Source: Chitinophagaceae bacterium (lineage in GTDB: Bacteria; Bacteroidota; Bacteroidia; Chitinophagales; Chitinophagaceae). Taken from it: a stretch of DNA of 10,556 nt. The notes under the pieces were generated by a model. The model had not been told where the DNA came from. It searched no databases and saw only the letters and a program-made list of their open reading frames with translations. A program made the position numbers and the translations under genes. The stretch spans positions 4,488-15,043 of the forward strand of contig PLXD01000544.1 in NCBI GenBank assembly GCA_003151295.1. Reading direction: 5' to 3'. This document shows positions 1-6,865 of the stretch, one piece after another (position 1 is the stretch's first letter; each line of letters opens with the position of its first letter).

Positions 1-58
1 AATTGCCGGCAGGTTCCGATCCCGTCCTCCTGGCGCTGTACAGTTGTTCCCAGTTCAT
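1..58 (-). CDS. N-terminal fragment, possibly dGTP triphosphohydrolase (partial)
   Basis: The first 19 codons of a minus-strand gene that continues past the left edge. Reading from the ATG at 58, the peptide begins MNWEQLYSARRTGSEPAGN. Bacteroidota deoxyguanosinetriphosphate triphosphohydrolases (HD-domain enzymes that hydrolyse dGTP to deoxyguanosine and triphosphate) commonly begin with a similar MNW-x-x-L-x-S-x-x-R-x-G pattern, which is the only basis for the name. An in-frame ATG at 67 would add three residues (MQR) and has GAGG just upstream, so it is a real alternative start. The HD motif and the rest of the protein lie outside the window. A well-matched -7 element about 30 bp upstream argues that this gene is transcribed separately from the glycosidase operon before it. 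That a gene starts here is fairly secure; the product name is a recall-based guess. Confidence 0.45.
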   Translation of the reverse strand, partial: MNWEQLYSARRTGSEPAGN

Positions 59-89
59 TCTTTGCATAGCCTCATTCAATGATTGGGCG

Positions 90-97
90 CAAAGATA
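90..97 (-). promoter_or_regulatory. Candidate Bacteroidota -7 promoter element for the left-edge gene
   Basis: On the minus strand these bases read TATCTTTG, a full match to the Bacteroidota primary sigma -7 consensus TAnnTTTG. A start of transcription about 7 bases downstream would give a leader of roughly 16 to 25 bases before the ATG at 67 or 58, which is sensible. No clear -33 TTTG is seen 19-21 bases upstream; the equivalent bases fall at the end of the preceding glycosidase gene. Identification rests on the consensus and on position only. Confidence 0.5.
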
Positions 98-115
98 GGA
101 AGCTCAGCGCTCGGT

Positions 116-1789
116 TTATACACCATTCCAGTCAAAACTGACGATCCTGTTATTTAACTTCCATTTTGAAGGGCGTGGGTTGCTGAGCCAATCCAGGGGT
201 TCGCCGATAGGTTGACGGGAAGCGGCCTGGCGAAAAGCCGTTCGGATAGCTGATTTCTGTTCGGCTCCCAGGACATCGGGTTGGGCGGAGATGAACAAGG
301 GCGTTCCGCTTTCCGCAAGCAGTTGCATCCATTGCTTATTCTTTTCCCAGGCTACGTCTTTGGTCAGTCCCACGCAATCCCCATCCGTGGCATAGAAATG
401 GCCATCCTGAACGATCCTGAAACCGAGGGTATTGACACCCATTTTAAGCGTCCTGCTCCATTCTTTGCCGCTGGTATCGTCGCCGATCCGGTTGATCTCA
501 AAAAGGCCGGCCGAGAGATGACTCACCGTATTGCAGCCTAACAGATATATATCACCCGCAGCATCGCGTATAGACTGGTAAAGGATTTTGATCACTTCGG
601 CGGTGGTCTTGGTTTTGTCCATGAAACTCCATCCCGGAACCGTGATCGTTTCTTCCATTTCAAAACCCCATTTCCCGGTAATATCGTAGGTCGAAAAATC
701 GTGTTTTACCAATTCGAATCCCCATTCCTTATAAATCCCGATATTCCGTTTGACACGTTCGAGATTCTCTTCGATCGTAGGGTCGAGGATAGGATTTTTA
801 GGATTATCACGTCCGGGGATAGACGGCAGCAATAAGGATGGCTTATCATCATGCCGGGCGCATAAGGGTCTTGTCCATAAGCCGGGACGCATCCTCTCTT
901 TTTTAATATCCGCGGCCAGTTTTTGCATATCGCCGAATTTCTGATTGGGTTTCGAAAAATCATCCTGCCAGCCGCTGTCTCCGGGTAACAAGGGCGAATA
1001 CTCCGCCCATCCCGCATCTATCACCGAAAAAGGGCGGTTTCCATTGTCCTCCGCCAGATCCGTCATCAATTTAGTTTGTTCCAGGATCAATTGGGGGGAA
1101 TTGTTGCCATAGGCAAAGTACCAGTCATTGATCCCGTACACGGGCATTTCGGGCAGCCTGGGAGCCGTGCACATCAGGCTGCAAAATCTTCTCGCCGTCA
1201 TAAAGGGAGTCTCTTCTTCTTTACTGCGGATGGTGAGGATATCCGCAACATGCAATTTCCGTCCACCCAGTTCGACGCCGATACCGGCCGAGCGGGTGTC
1301 CATCGTCAGTTCCAGGTCCCGGGGACCGATAGTCCACCAGCAAAAAGCATTACAGCCCGTTTTAACGCCAAAGCCTACCGTATCCCGGGAATCGTGCAAA
1401 AGCAGGTACCAGGGCTCTTTCCTGCCCTGTTCGGGAGATCTCCAGGCCAGATCTCCATAGGACCTTTCCCAATGATCGCCCAGGGATATGGCGCCCTTTG
1501 CAGGAGTATATTTCCATTTCAACCTTATTTTTTTTACAGCCGAATGAGGAGCCTGAAGCTCTACCGACACGGTGTCTGGTAGAGTAGCCAGGGATACCTG
1601 CATGTCAAGATAAGTATATGTCGAATCTCCGCTCAATTTCAGCAGGGTCCATTCACCCCCGCAAAGTATCCATACCTCGTCAGGCAGACCGATCCTATGC
1701 CAAGGGGTGTCGCAGCCTGCCACCAACTTATCGGCCAGCAGGAGGGCAAGCGAGGATGCCGATAGTTTTATGAATTTTCTTCTTTGCAT
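116..1789 (-). CDS. Clan GH-D glycoside hydrolase (alpha-galactosidase-like, GH27/GH36 type), exported lipoprotein
   Basis: A 557-residue retaining glycosidase of the alpha-galactosidase superfamily. The N-terminus MQRRKFIK followed by a hydrophobic stretch resembles a twin-arginine signal, and LVAGC (Cys26) is a lipobox, so export and lipid anchoring are likely. Residues about 30-210 form a beta-rich N-terminal domain and about 215-525 the (beta/alpha)8 barrel. Visible barrel marks are VIDAGW (256-261), the Lys-x-Asp nucleophile motif VKHD (Asp364), a Cys-Asn pair (419-420) and the RxxxD acid/base motif RIGDD (Arg434, Asp438). The chain ends about 40 residues after the barrel, so a full C-terminal beta-sandwich is not apparent. 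Family members act on alpha-galactosides or, in part of GH27, on beta-L-arabinopyranosides; the exact substrate is inferred only. The frame is open upstream to 1897, but that start would overlap the previous gene and bury the signal peptide, so the ATG at 1789 was chosen. It lies 31 bp behind the GH172 gene and is last in the operon. Confidence 0.8.
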   Translation of the reverse strand: MQRRKFIKLSASSLALLLADKLVAGCDTPWHRIGLPDEVWILCGGEWTLLKLSGDSTYTYLDMQVSLATLPDTVSVELQAPHSAVKKIRLKWKYTPAKGAISLGDHWERSYGDLAWRSPEQGRKEPWYLLLHDSRDTVGFGVKTGCNAFCWWTIGPRDLELTMDTRSAGIGVELGGRKLHVADILTIRSKEEETPFMTARRFCSLMCTAPRLPEMPVYGINDWYFAYGNNSPQLILEQTKLMTDLAEDNGNRPFSVIDAGWAEYSPLLPGDSGWQDDFSKPNQKFGDMQKLAADIKKERMRPGLWTRPLCARHDDKPSLLLPSIPGRDNPKNPILDPTIEENLERVKRNIGIYKEWGFELVKHDFSTYDITGKWGFEMEETITVPGWSFMDKTKTTAEVIKILYQSIRDAAGDIYLLGCNTVSHLSAGLFEINRIGDDTSGKEWSRTLKMGVNTLGFRIVQDGHFYATDGDCVGLTKDVAWEKNKQWMQLLAESGTPLFISAQPDVLGAEQKSAIRTAFRQAASRQPIGEPLDWLSNPRPSKWKLNNRIVSFDWNGV

Positions 1790-1820
1790 TTCTCTTGGTT
1801 TTTGATCCGGGTCATGCCTC

Positions 1821-2990
1821 TCAATTGACTTCCAACTGATCTTTGGACGGAAGTTTTGGGAAAGGAGCATGTGGTTCTGTCTGGTACCAGAAGACAACGG
1901 AAGAGATATCGTCCTGGAGCGGGAGGTAACGCCCGCCTTCCCTCCATCCCAGGTCCTGGATGGTGACTTTCAGGTCTTTCTCGAAGCGGATCGGATCGGT
2001 TATATGCCAGCGATAGAGACCGAAACGTTGGGAGACCTGGTAATGCCCGTCTCCCCGGATGACCTGCGGCAGGCCGCTATAAGGGGTACAAAATTCGGTG
2101 TAGGCAGAACTTTCCACGCCGGCCTCATTTTTTTTATTGGTATCGAAATCGTAAGAGCCGCAGAAAGAGTCTTCCGTTCCTGTTCCGCAGATCGTCGGAA
2201 AATCGGTATCGCCGTCCATGTAGAATTTTATTTCTCCCTCTCCCCACCAACCGTTATTATGCACCCCATAGGCCAGGTAAGTACCGACATATTGACCCTT
2301 GCCCCTGATACTATCCACAAGTACATAATTGGCTTTATACGGAAGGGGATTCACGCGGCGAAACTGCGCATGAAAATAACCAGCATCTTTCGGAACCTCC
2401 GTTAATACATAATCCACCTGGTAATAGAGGGACATGTCTTCCGCGTCGATATTCTCCATGGTAATTTTACACTTTTTATGGAAAGGCATGGTCCAATAGC
2501 AATTAAAAGCGCTTCCGGGATTGACAGCGACTGCCAGGGATTGTAATGGAGAATATTTACCCCAGGCCATACAAAAGAAGTCCCCGACAGGCGATTCTAT
2601 GGAAGGCTGGATCTCATCATCCCAGTAAACACGGAGAATTGAAAATCGCCAGTTGCCGCTAGGTGTCATCCAGATATGCTGGATAGCGCCGGGGCCATCT
2701 ATCTCGGCCAGCGTGAAGCTCGTCTTCGGCTTGATAACCACACTGGGATTTAGCTTCCAGCCTTGCCCCAATTCCTGCGCAGGGCCTGAGCCGGTGCCGC
2801 TGGTCGCCTTGCCGCCCTGGCCTTTTGCACCCGTCAGGTTTTCAGGGCTGATCGACCTGGATTTCGCATTGGAGAGTCGGAATAGATTTCCCATATTGTT
2901 CTCCACCCCGTTAAAAGATCCTATCTGCTGGGCCTGGATGATTGCCGGTAGTAAGATTGCCAAGGAGATAAATAAAATGAACTTATTCAT
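1821..2990 (-). CDS. DUF2961 / GH172 family glycoside hydrolase, secreted
   Basis: A 389-residue protein with a signal peptide ending in IIQA (about residue 20), no lipobox, and a single DUF2961 domain across nearly all of the mature chain. Typical family signatures are DGPGAIQHIWMT (98-109), the GWWGEGE segment (247-253), FYMDGD (256-261) and CGTGTEDSFCGSY (268-280). The acidic residues Glu251/Glu253 and Glu273 sit where the two catalytic glutamates of characterised GH172 enzymes are expected; that match is by motif, not alignment. Known GH172 activities are on furanosides: difructose dianhydride I synthase/hydrolase, alpha-D-fructofuranosidase and exo-alpha-D-arabinofuranosidase. A furanoside substrate is therefore likely, but which one is not visible. 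The gene starts 11 bp after the FAH-family gene and is followed after 31 bp by the GH-D enzyme, so all three are probably co-transcribed. Location is periplasmic or cell surface. Confidence 0.88.
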   Translation of the reverse strand: MNKFILFISLAILLPAIIQAQQIGSFNGVENNMGNLFRLSNAKSRSISPENLTGAKGQGGKATSGTGSGPAQELGQGWKLNPSVVIKPKTSFTLAEIDGPGAIQHIWMTPSGNWRFSILRVYWDDEIQPSIESPVGDFFCMAWGKYSPLQSLAVAVNPGSAFNCYWTMPFHKKCKITMENIDAEDMSLYYQVDYVLTEVPKDAGYFHAQFRRVNPLPYKANYVLVDSIRGKGQYVGTYLAYGVHNNGWWGEGEIKFYMDGDTDFPTICGTGTEDSFCGSYDFDTNKKNEAGVESSAYTEFCTPYSGLPQVIRGDGHYQVSQRFGLYRWHITDPIRFEKDLKVTIQDLGWREGGRYLPLQDDISSVVFWYQTEPHAPFPKLPSKDQLEVN

Positions 2991-3001
2991 AACATAGAAA
3001 A

Positions 3002-3871
3002 TTAAGGTTTCTGCAGGGGTTTGTAAGCGATAAAGTTGGTCAGTATCCCGATGCCATCGATCCGGATATCGACCCGGTCTTTTTCCTGGAGGGTGAAATC
3101 ATTGGGTGGGACCAGGCAAGTACCGGTCATCAGAAAGCAACCCGTCGGGAAATCCATCTCTTTATACAACCAGACAGCCAGTTCCGTCAGGGATCTCTTG
3201 ATCCTGCTGATCTCTACCGAAGCGGCATAGACGGGCACTCCGTTCCTGCTGATCTCCATGTGTATCGTCGTTTCCGGGGAGATCGGGCCTTCGGGCACGT
3301 AGAGGCAAGGGCCCAGGGCTGCACTGCGCTCGTATACCTTTGCCTGCGGCAGATACAGGGGATTCTCCCCTTCGATGCTGCGTGAGCTCATGTCATTCCC
3401 AATAGTATAGGCCCTGATATGGCCCTGGGAATTGATGAAAAGGGTCAGTTCCGGTTCAGGTACGTTCCAGGTGGAATCCCGGCGTATATAAACATCCTGC
3501 CCATGGGTAACGACACGATTCGGCAGGGATTTAAAGAATAATTCAGGGCGGTCGGCCACATATACCTTATCATAAAAATCCGCGCCGCCCGATGCCTTGG
3601 ATTCTTCCATCCTGGCATCCCGGCTTCGGGAATAAGTTACCCCGGCAGCCCAGACCTCCTGGGTAGCGGCGGGAGCAAGGAGTTCCTGCCCGCACCAGGC
3701 GGCTGCTTGTTCTGCAGAAATAACTGCTGACCCTGCGCCGGCCGATAGGGCCGAAAATAAATAAGAATGAAGATCGTCCCGGTTGATCAATGAATCCCAG
3801 GATTGTTCGAGCTTATAAAAATTCCCTTCCCGCTCCAGTAAGATGCCTTTTTTGGTTCTGTACAGTTTCAT
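3002..3871 (-). CDS. Fumarylacetoacetate hydrolase family protein, 2-dehydro-3-deoxy-pentonate dehydratase-like
   Basis: A 289-residue cytoplasmic enzyme (no signal peptide) of the FAH fold. The N-terminal about 65 residues are a small lead domain; the FAH core runs from about 70 to the end. The metal site is visible as PEPEL (Glu139, Glu141) and GNDMSSR (Asp160). The stretches [18 protein letters not shown] (74-91), [12 protein letters not shown] (130-141) and [14 protein letters not shown] (167-180) are those I associate with the 2-dehydro-3-deoxy-D-arabinonate / D-xylonate dehydratase branch, which turns a 2-keto-3-deoxy-pentonate into 2,5-dioxopentanoate (alpha-ketoglutarate semialdehyde). 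Related members handle other sugar acids, so substrate and stereochemistry are open. It is the only intracellular enzyme in this operon and points to non-phosphorylative (Weimberg/Dahms-like) use of a released pentose. The sugar dehydrogenase, lactonase, sugar-acid dehydratase and semialdehyde dehydrogenase are not in the window. Confidence 0.8.
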   Translation of the reverse strand: MKLYRTKKGILLEREGNFYKLEQSWDSLINRDDLHSYLFSALSAGAGSAVISAEQAAAWCGQELLAPAATQEVWAAGVTYSRSRDARMEESKASGGADFYDKVYVADRPELFFKSLPNRVVTHGQDVYIRRDSTWNVPEPELTLFINSQGHIRAYTIGNDMSSRSIEGENPLYLPQAKVYERSAALGPCLYVPEGPISPETTIHMEISRNGVPVYAASVEISRIKRSLTELAVWLYKEMDFPTGCFLMTGTCLVPPNDFTLQEKDRVDIRIDGIGILTNFIAYKPLQKP

Positions 3872-3897
3872 TCGTTAATTTTGTCTTTTTTAGTTGT

Positions 3898-3921
3898 CGA
3901 ATGAATCTTGCGATTCATCCG
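3898..3921. repeat. Intergenic inverted repeat (hairpin) before the FAH-family gene
   Basis: In the 88-bp gap between the DUF6786-like and FAH-family genes, ATGAATC (3901-3907) and GATTCAT (3912-3918) form a perfect 7-bp stem around a TTGC loop. CG on each side (3898-3899 and 3920-3921) adds two more pairs after one A/C mismatch. In the operon's direction the hairpin is followed by an A-rich, not a T-rich, stretch, so it is not a standard intrinsic terminator. An mRNA processing or stability element, or a protein binding site, is possible; nothing in the sequence decides between them. Confidence 0.45.
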
Positions 3922-3959
3922 TTGATTTTATCCCGATTAATAATGTCTTTTTTTTGCCC

Positions 3960-5216
3960 TTACCTAATAATAGCCGCACGCGCATCTTCCAGTTTCACTC
4001 CCAGCAATTGTTCCGCAAGCCGGCTCAACGTGGTATAATCTCCTTCCAGGTGACAGGTCACCTGGCTATAGGTCTGCGATTCACCTTTTTTCAACTCTTT
4101 TACAGGACTGGATGATTCGATCTCATAAAAAGGCCCGAGTTGGCTGCCATCGGCCAGGGGACCATCATTGTACGCATTGACGGCGTCTCCTTTAAAAGGT
4201 TCCTTCTGTATCTCCCACTTGGAATTGACATAGCTTCCCCTCTTATCTGCCTGGAAATAGATCAGAGACAGCACGTTCTTTTCGAAATCGAAGCTGGCCA
4301 CAATCGATTTGGCAATAGTTGGGGAGAGCCCTATTTTACTGCGGTGCTTGCCATCGCAGGTGAGGTACAGCACACTATCTTTAACGATCAGCCTGTCAGC
4401 CGGCACTTTCCCGAAATAGTCATCCGTTATTAAAGAGCGGCTACCCTTACCGGGGGTAAAAGGAACGATCACCACCGTCTGCGGGGAAGGCTTCATCATT
4501 CCAAGCAACCAAATGGAAAGAAGACCTTTTTGTTTTTCCCAAGCCGCCTCTCCTGCATTTGTCACTCGACTGGTGGTCCGATAGGCGACGGATCGTATGC
4601 CGTCAGGAAGCGCCGTTCCCAATTTGCCTTCCAGACCTTTCCTGTCCAGCAATTCAATAGTCCTGTTGATATCGATATTAAATTCAGTGCCGGAATAATT
4701 TGAAAGCGTGGCCTGGGTCGCGAATTCGGCATGCGAGCTATCGGATCCTACCCTTTTCCAGGGCAGGGTATCGATGACAGGCGGCACCTGCCAATGCTTA
4801 ATATTAAAAGAATCGCCTTTTTTAAAATACAGGGAATATTGTCCTCCCTCGGGGCCCAGCCAGAAACGTTCTTCTCCGCCAAAGGCATTGAACTGCGGCT
4901 TTCTCTTACCGGAAGAAATCAGGTCATAATTGATCCATCCGTAACTATTGCCGCTGTCGCCTCCGGAGGTACTGGTCATAACCCGGGCCTGGTATGCACC
5001 GCTGATAAGTATTTTTGAATGACTTCCCGGATCCTGTAATTCTACCAGGTCATTTTTACTGTTGTTCTTCAGGAAATCCGCGTCGTAGCCATAGCTTCCT
5101 TTGGAAGGCGGGGCCGGGTTGTCTTTTGCTTCATTGTTCATAGCACCGTTGTTACAAGCAGCCAGGCAATATATGCCTAACATGCATAGAGAGATTCTAA
5201 AAGTAATTTTATTCAT
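3960..5216 (-). CDS. DUF6786-like lipoprotein, probable mutarotase-like beta-sandwich, function unknown
   Basis: A 418-residue lipoprotein: hydrophobic signal with lipobox LAAC (Cys21), then a low-complexity linker rich in Asn, Ala and Pro (22-40) typical of anchored Bacteroidota proteins. The rest is one beta-rich domain. I recognise from memory the DUF6786 signatures: YGWINYDLISSG (92-103) and FGGEERFWLGPEGGQYSLYF (112-131). A late NAYNDGP...GPFYEIESSSP segment (347-371), followed by a TCHLEGD strand, resembles the C-terminal part of aldose-1-epimerase-like sandwich proteins. No catalytic activity is established for the family; carbohydrate binding or a mutarotase/lyase-like role would fit the fold and the neighbours, but that is inference. 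It is first in the left operon, 88 bp ahead of the FAH-family gene, and divergent from the AraC gene. The start is set by the ATG directly before the signal peptide. Confidence 0.72.
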   Translation of the reverse strand: MNKITFRISLCMLGIYCLAACNNGAMNNEAKDNPAPPSKGSYGYDADFLKNNSKNDLVELQDPGSHSKILISGAYQARVMTSTSGGDSGNSYGWINYDLISSGKRKPQFNAFGGEERFWLGPEGGQYSLYFKKGDSFNIKHWQVPPVIDTLPWKRVGSDSSHAEFATQATLSNYSGTEFNIDINRTIELLDRKGLEGKLGTALPDGIRSVAYRTTSRVTNAGEAAWEKQKGLLSIWLLGMMKPSPQTVVIVPFTPGKGSRSLITDDYFGKVPADRLIVKDSVLYLTCDGKHRSKIGLSPTIAKSIVASFDFEKNVLSLIYFQADKRGSYVNSKWEIQKEPFKGDAVNAYNDGPLADGSQLGPFYEIESSSPVKELKKGESQTYSQVTCHLEGDYTTLSRLAEQLLGVKLEDARAAIIR

Positions 5217-5390
5217 GCAGCAATCATTTATCCTGTAAGCTAATTAATAAAAGCTACGAATCAACACCTGTAAAGAACGAAATAAAAACTACACGAAACC
5301 TCCAGGCTTTTGACCGATTCTGATACTATATTATCATGTCCGTTGCCTCATTTGCTCAATTCCCCTTAATTTTATTACCAAAATGATATT
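5217..5390. promoter_or_regulatory. Divergent control region between the left operon and the AraC-type regulator
   Basis: This 174-bp AT-rich gap must hold promoters in both directions. For the minus-strand operon, 5249-5256 reads TAGCTTTT on that strand, one mismatch from TAnnTTTG, with TTTC (complement of 5279-5282) 22 bases upstream as a poor -33 element; the leader would be about 25 bases. Two pairs of short direct repeats surround it: CCTGTAA at 5232-5238 and 5267-5273 (35 bp apart) and AAGCTA at 5237-5242 and 5251-5256 (14 bp apart). These could be AraC-family half-sites but may be chance in AT-rich DNA. For the regulator gene no convincing -7/-33 pair was found; only an isolated TTTG at 5351-5354 and an A-rich leader (ACCAAAATGATATT) before its ATG are visible. 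Confidence 0.4.
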
Positions 5391-6272
5391 ATGAGGCCGA
5401 TTCTCCGGAAGGTCGATGCGGGGCATAATTATTCTTTCAGCGTACGGGAAGATGTCTATCCGTATCTCTACAACCACTGGCATTTTCATCCGGAGGCGGA
5501 ACTGACGCTGATCTGTAAAGGAAGGGGGATACGGCTGGTCGGAGACAGCATAGAACGCTTTGAGGACAGCGACCTGGTTCTTTTAGGAGGCGACCTGCCC
5601 CATCTGTGGCGGAATGATGCCGTCTATTTCCAGGGGCTTCCCGATCTGCAGGTCGAGGCCATAGCCGTTCATTTCCACGAAGATTTCTGGGGAACCGCTT
5701 TTCTCGAACTGCCGGAACTGAAGGCCATCCGGGACCTGTTGGAAAAAGCCAAAAGAGGCCTCCGGGTCACGGGAGACACAAAATACAGGATCAGCTGCCA
5801 GATGGAATCTATCCTGAAGGCTTCGGGCACCCAACGCATCGGCCACCTGTTGAATATGCTGGACCAGATCGCCACTTCCAGGGATTATGAGTTGCTTTCG
5901 AGCGTGGGTTTCAGCAAGAACTACGATCTTCTGAACACCGATAAGATCAATCGTATCTACACCTATACTTTCAATAATTTTCAGAAGAAGATCACGCTAA
6001 AGGATGCCGCTGCGACTGTCAATATAAGTCCGCATTCTTTCTGCAGGTATTTCCGGTCGAGGACCCTCAAGACTTATGGTCAGTTCCTGCTGGAAGTACG
6101 GGTGGGATATGCCTGCAAGCTTTTGATAGAAAATAAAATGAGTGTAGCCCGGATCGGCTATGCCTGCGGGTTTAATAACCTTTCCAATTTCAACCGTCAT
6201 TTTAAGTCCCTGGCAGGAACCACGCCGCTGCAATACGCAAAAAAATATACACAGTATGCGTCGCCGCAGTAA
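5391..6272 (+). CDS. AraC-family transcriptional regulator with N-terminal cupin domain
   Basis: A 293-residue cytoplasmic regulator. The N-terminal part has the cupin sensor pattern NHWHFHPEAEL (28-38) followed by a Gly-rich beta-strand region and GDLPHLW (67-73), typical of AraC proteins that sense a small ligand. The C-terminal 100 residues carry the paired helix-turn-helix domain: first HTH about 201-222 (LKDAAATVNISPHSFCRYF) and second about 251-271 (VARIGYACGFNNLSNFNRHF), then TTPLQYAKKY, close to the usual family ending. Length is normal for the class. It is the only plus-strand gene, divergent from the four-gene glycosidase/FAH operon, so the likely job is control of that operon in response to a released sugar or sugar acid; it is convergent with the SusD-side block, which makes control of that block less likely. 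The ATG is the first in frame. Confidence 0.92.
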   Translation: MRPILRKVDAGHNYSFSVREDVYPYLYNHWHFHPEAELTLICKGRGIRLVGDSIERFEDSDLVLLGGDLPHLWRNDAVYFQGLPDLQVEAIAVHFHEDFWGTAFLELPELKAIRDLLEKAKRGLRVTGDTKYRISCQMESILKASGTQRIGHLLNMLDQIATSRDYELLSSVGFSKNYDLLNTDKINRIYTYTFNNFQKKITLKDAAATVNISPHSFCRYFRSRTLKTYGQFLLEVRVGYACKLLIENKMSVARIGYACGFNNLSNFNRHFKSLAGTTPLQYAKKYTQYASPQ

Positions 6273-6354
6273 TAAGAATCCCCGTCAATATCCAAGCCGG
6301 TAGTATATCGCAACGGCGCGCGCGTCTGGGAATCATCATAGTATCTCAAACCGC

Positions 6355-6804
6355 CTAATAAAACACGATCGTCAGCAAGCTCGATCGATTGCTACCGGCC
6401 GGCTTTAACGCCATAAATTTATTGGCCTGGCCGGCGGAAAGAAAACCGGCCAATGTCTTCATGAAACTTGCCAATAAGTCATTTTGCTGTTGCTGATAAG
6501 ACGCATTATCGGTCTTTTGTAAATTCAGGAAAGGGGCTTTTTCTGTAAAAAAAGCATACAATGCATTGTTCATCGAGTTTTTTTGATCGGCAGTCAGGCT
6601 TAACGGCCCTGCTACCTGGTTGGTAATACTGGCCGTAAGAACGTTCCCTGTCCCGCTATTATAGGCCATCTGAGCCTGGATATCTGATTTCATCTGTGCC
6701 GTCCTTCCTGTACTGGCCGATGCCGAACCCGAAGGGGTCGACTGTGCATGAGTTTGCGAATAAAGAATCAGGGAGGATAAGAAAAGGAAAAATGTCTTTT
6801 TCAT
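6355..6804 (-). CDS. Small secreted protein of unknown function
   Basis: A 149-residue protein with a signal peptide MKKTFFLFLSSLILYSQTHA and a likely cut after residue 20. The mature part begins with a Ser/Thr/Gly/Ala-rich stretch (21-35). It then shows mainly helical segments: LTADQKNSMNNALYAFF (70-86), a Gln-rich QQQQND patch (104-109) and FLSAGQANKFMALKP (121-135). The LTADQ...LSAGQANKF spacing is faintly like small Spy/LTxxQ-type helical periplasmic proteins of Bacteroidota, but this is too weak to name a family. The frame is open ten codons further upstream, but the ATG at 6804 directly precedes the signal peptide and was chosen. It sits 61 bp after the DUF4302 gene, in the same direction, and is the last gene of the right block. 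No catalytic motif is seen. Confidence 0.75.
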   Translation of the reverse strand: MKKTFFLFLSSLILYSQTHAQSTPSGSASASTGRTAQMKSDIQAQMAYNSGTGNVLTASITNQVAGPLSLTADQKNSMNNALYAFFTEKAPFLNLQKTDNASYQQQQNDLLASFMKTLAGFLSAGQANKFMALKPAGSNRSSLLTIVFY

Positions 6805-6865
6805 AAAATCGTATTTATCAGGATGATTTATCAAAATGAGAATTAGCTTTTAATGGAAATAATTA

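Noticed and set aside
1076..1582. 168-codon plus-strand open frame opposite the GH-D gene
   Set aside because: It lies wholly antisense to a gene with recognisable catalytic motifs, shows no domain or signal, and has a composition expected from reverse-strand reading.
1790..1897. Upstream 36-codon extension of the GH-D gene beginning at 1897
   Set aside because: It overlaps the end of the GH172 gene by 77 bp and would place the clear Tat-like/lipoprotein signal inside the protein; the ATG at 1789 explains the signal peptide.
1869..2405. 178-codon plus-strand open frame opposite the GH172 gene
   Set aside because: It lies antisense to a well-supported family gene, with no recognisable protein features; treated as a shadow frame.
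3948..3955. Run of eight T as a terminator between the FAH-family and DUF6786-like genes
   Set aside because: No plus-strand gene precedes it, and on the transcribed minus strand it is a run of A right after the DUF6786-like stop codon, with no hairpin before it.
6312..6328. CG-rich alternating stretch in the convergent gap as a shared terminator
   Set aside because: It is self-complementary only as a short GCGC repeat, has no loop and no T-run on either strand.
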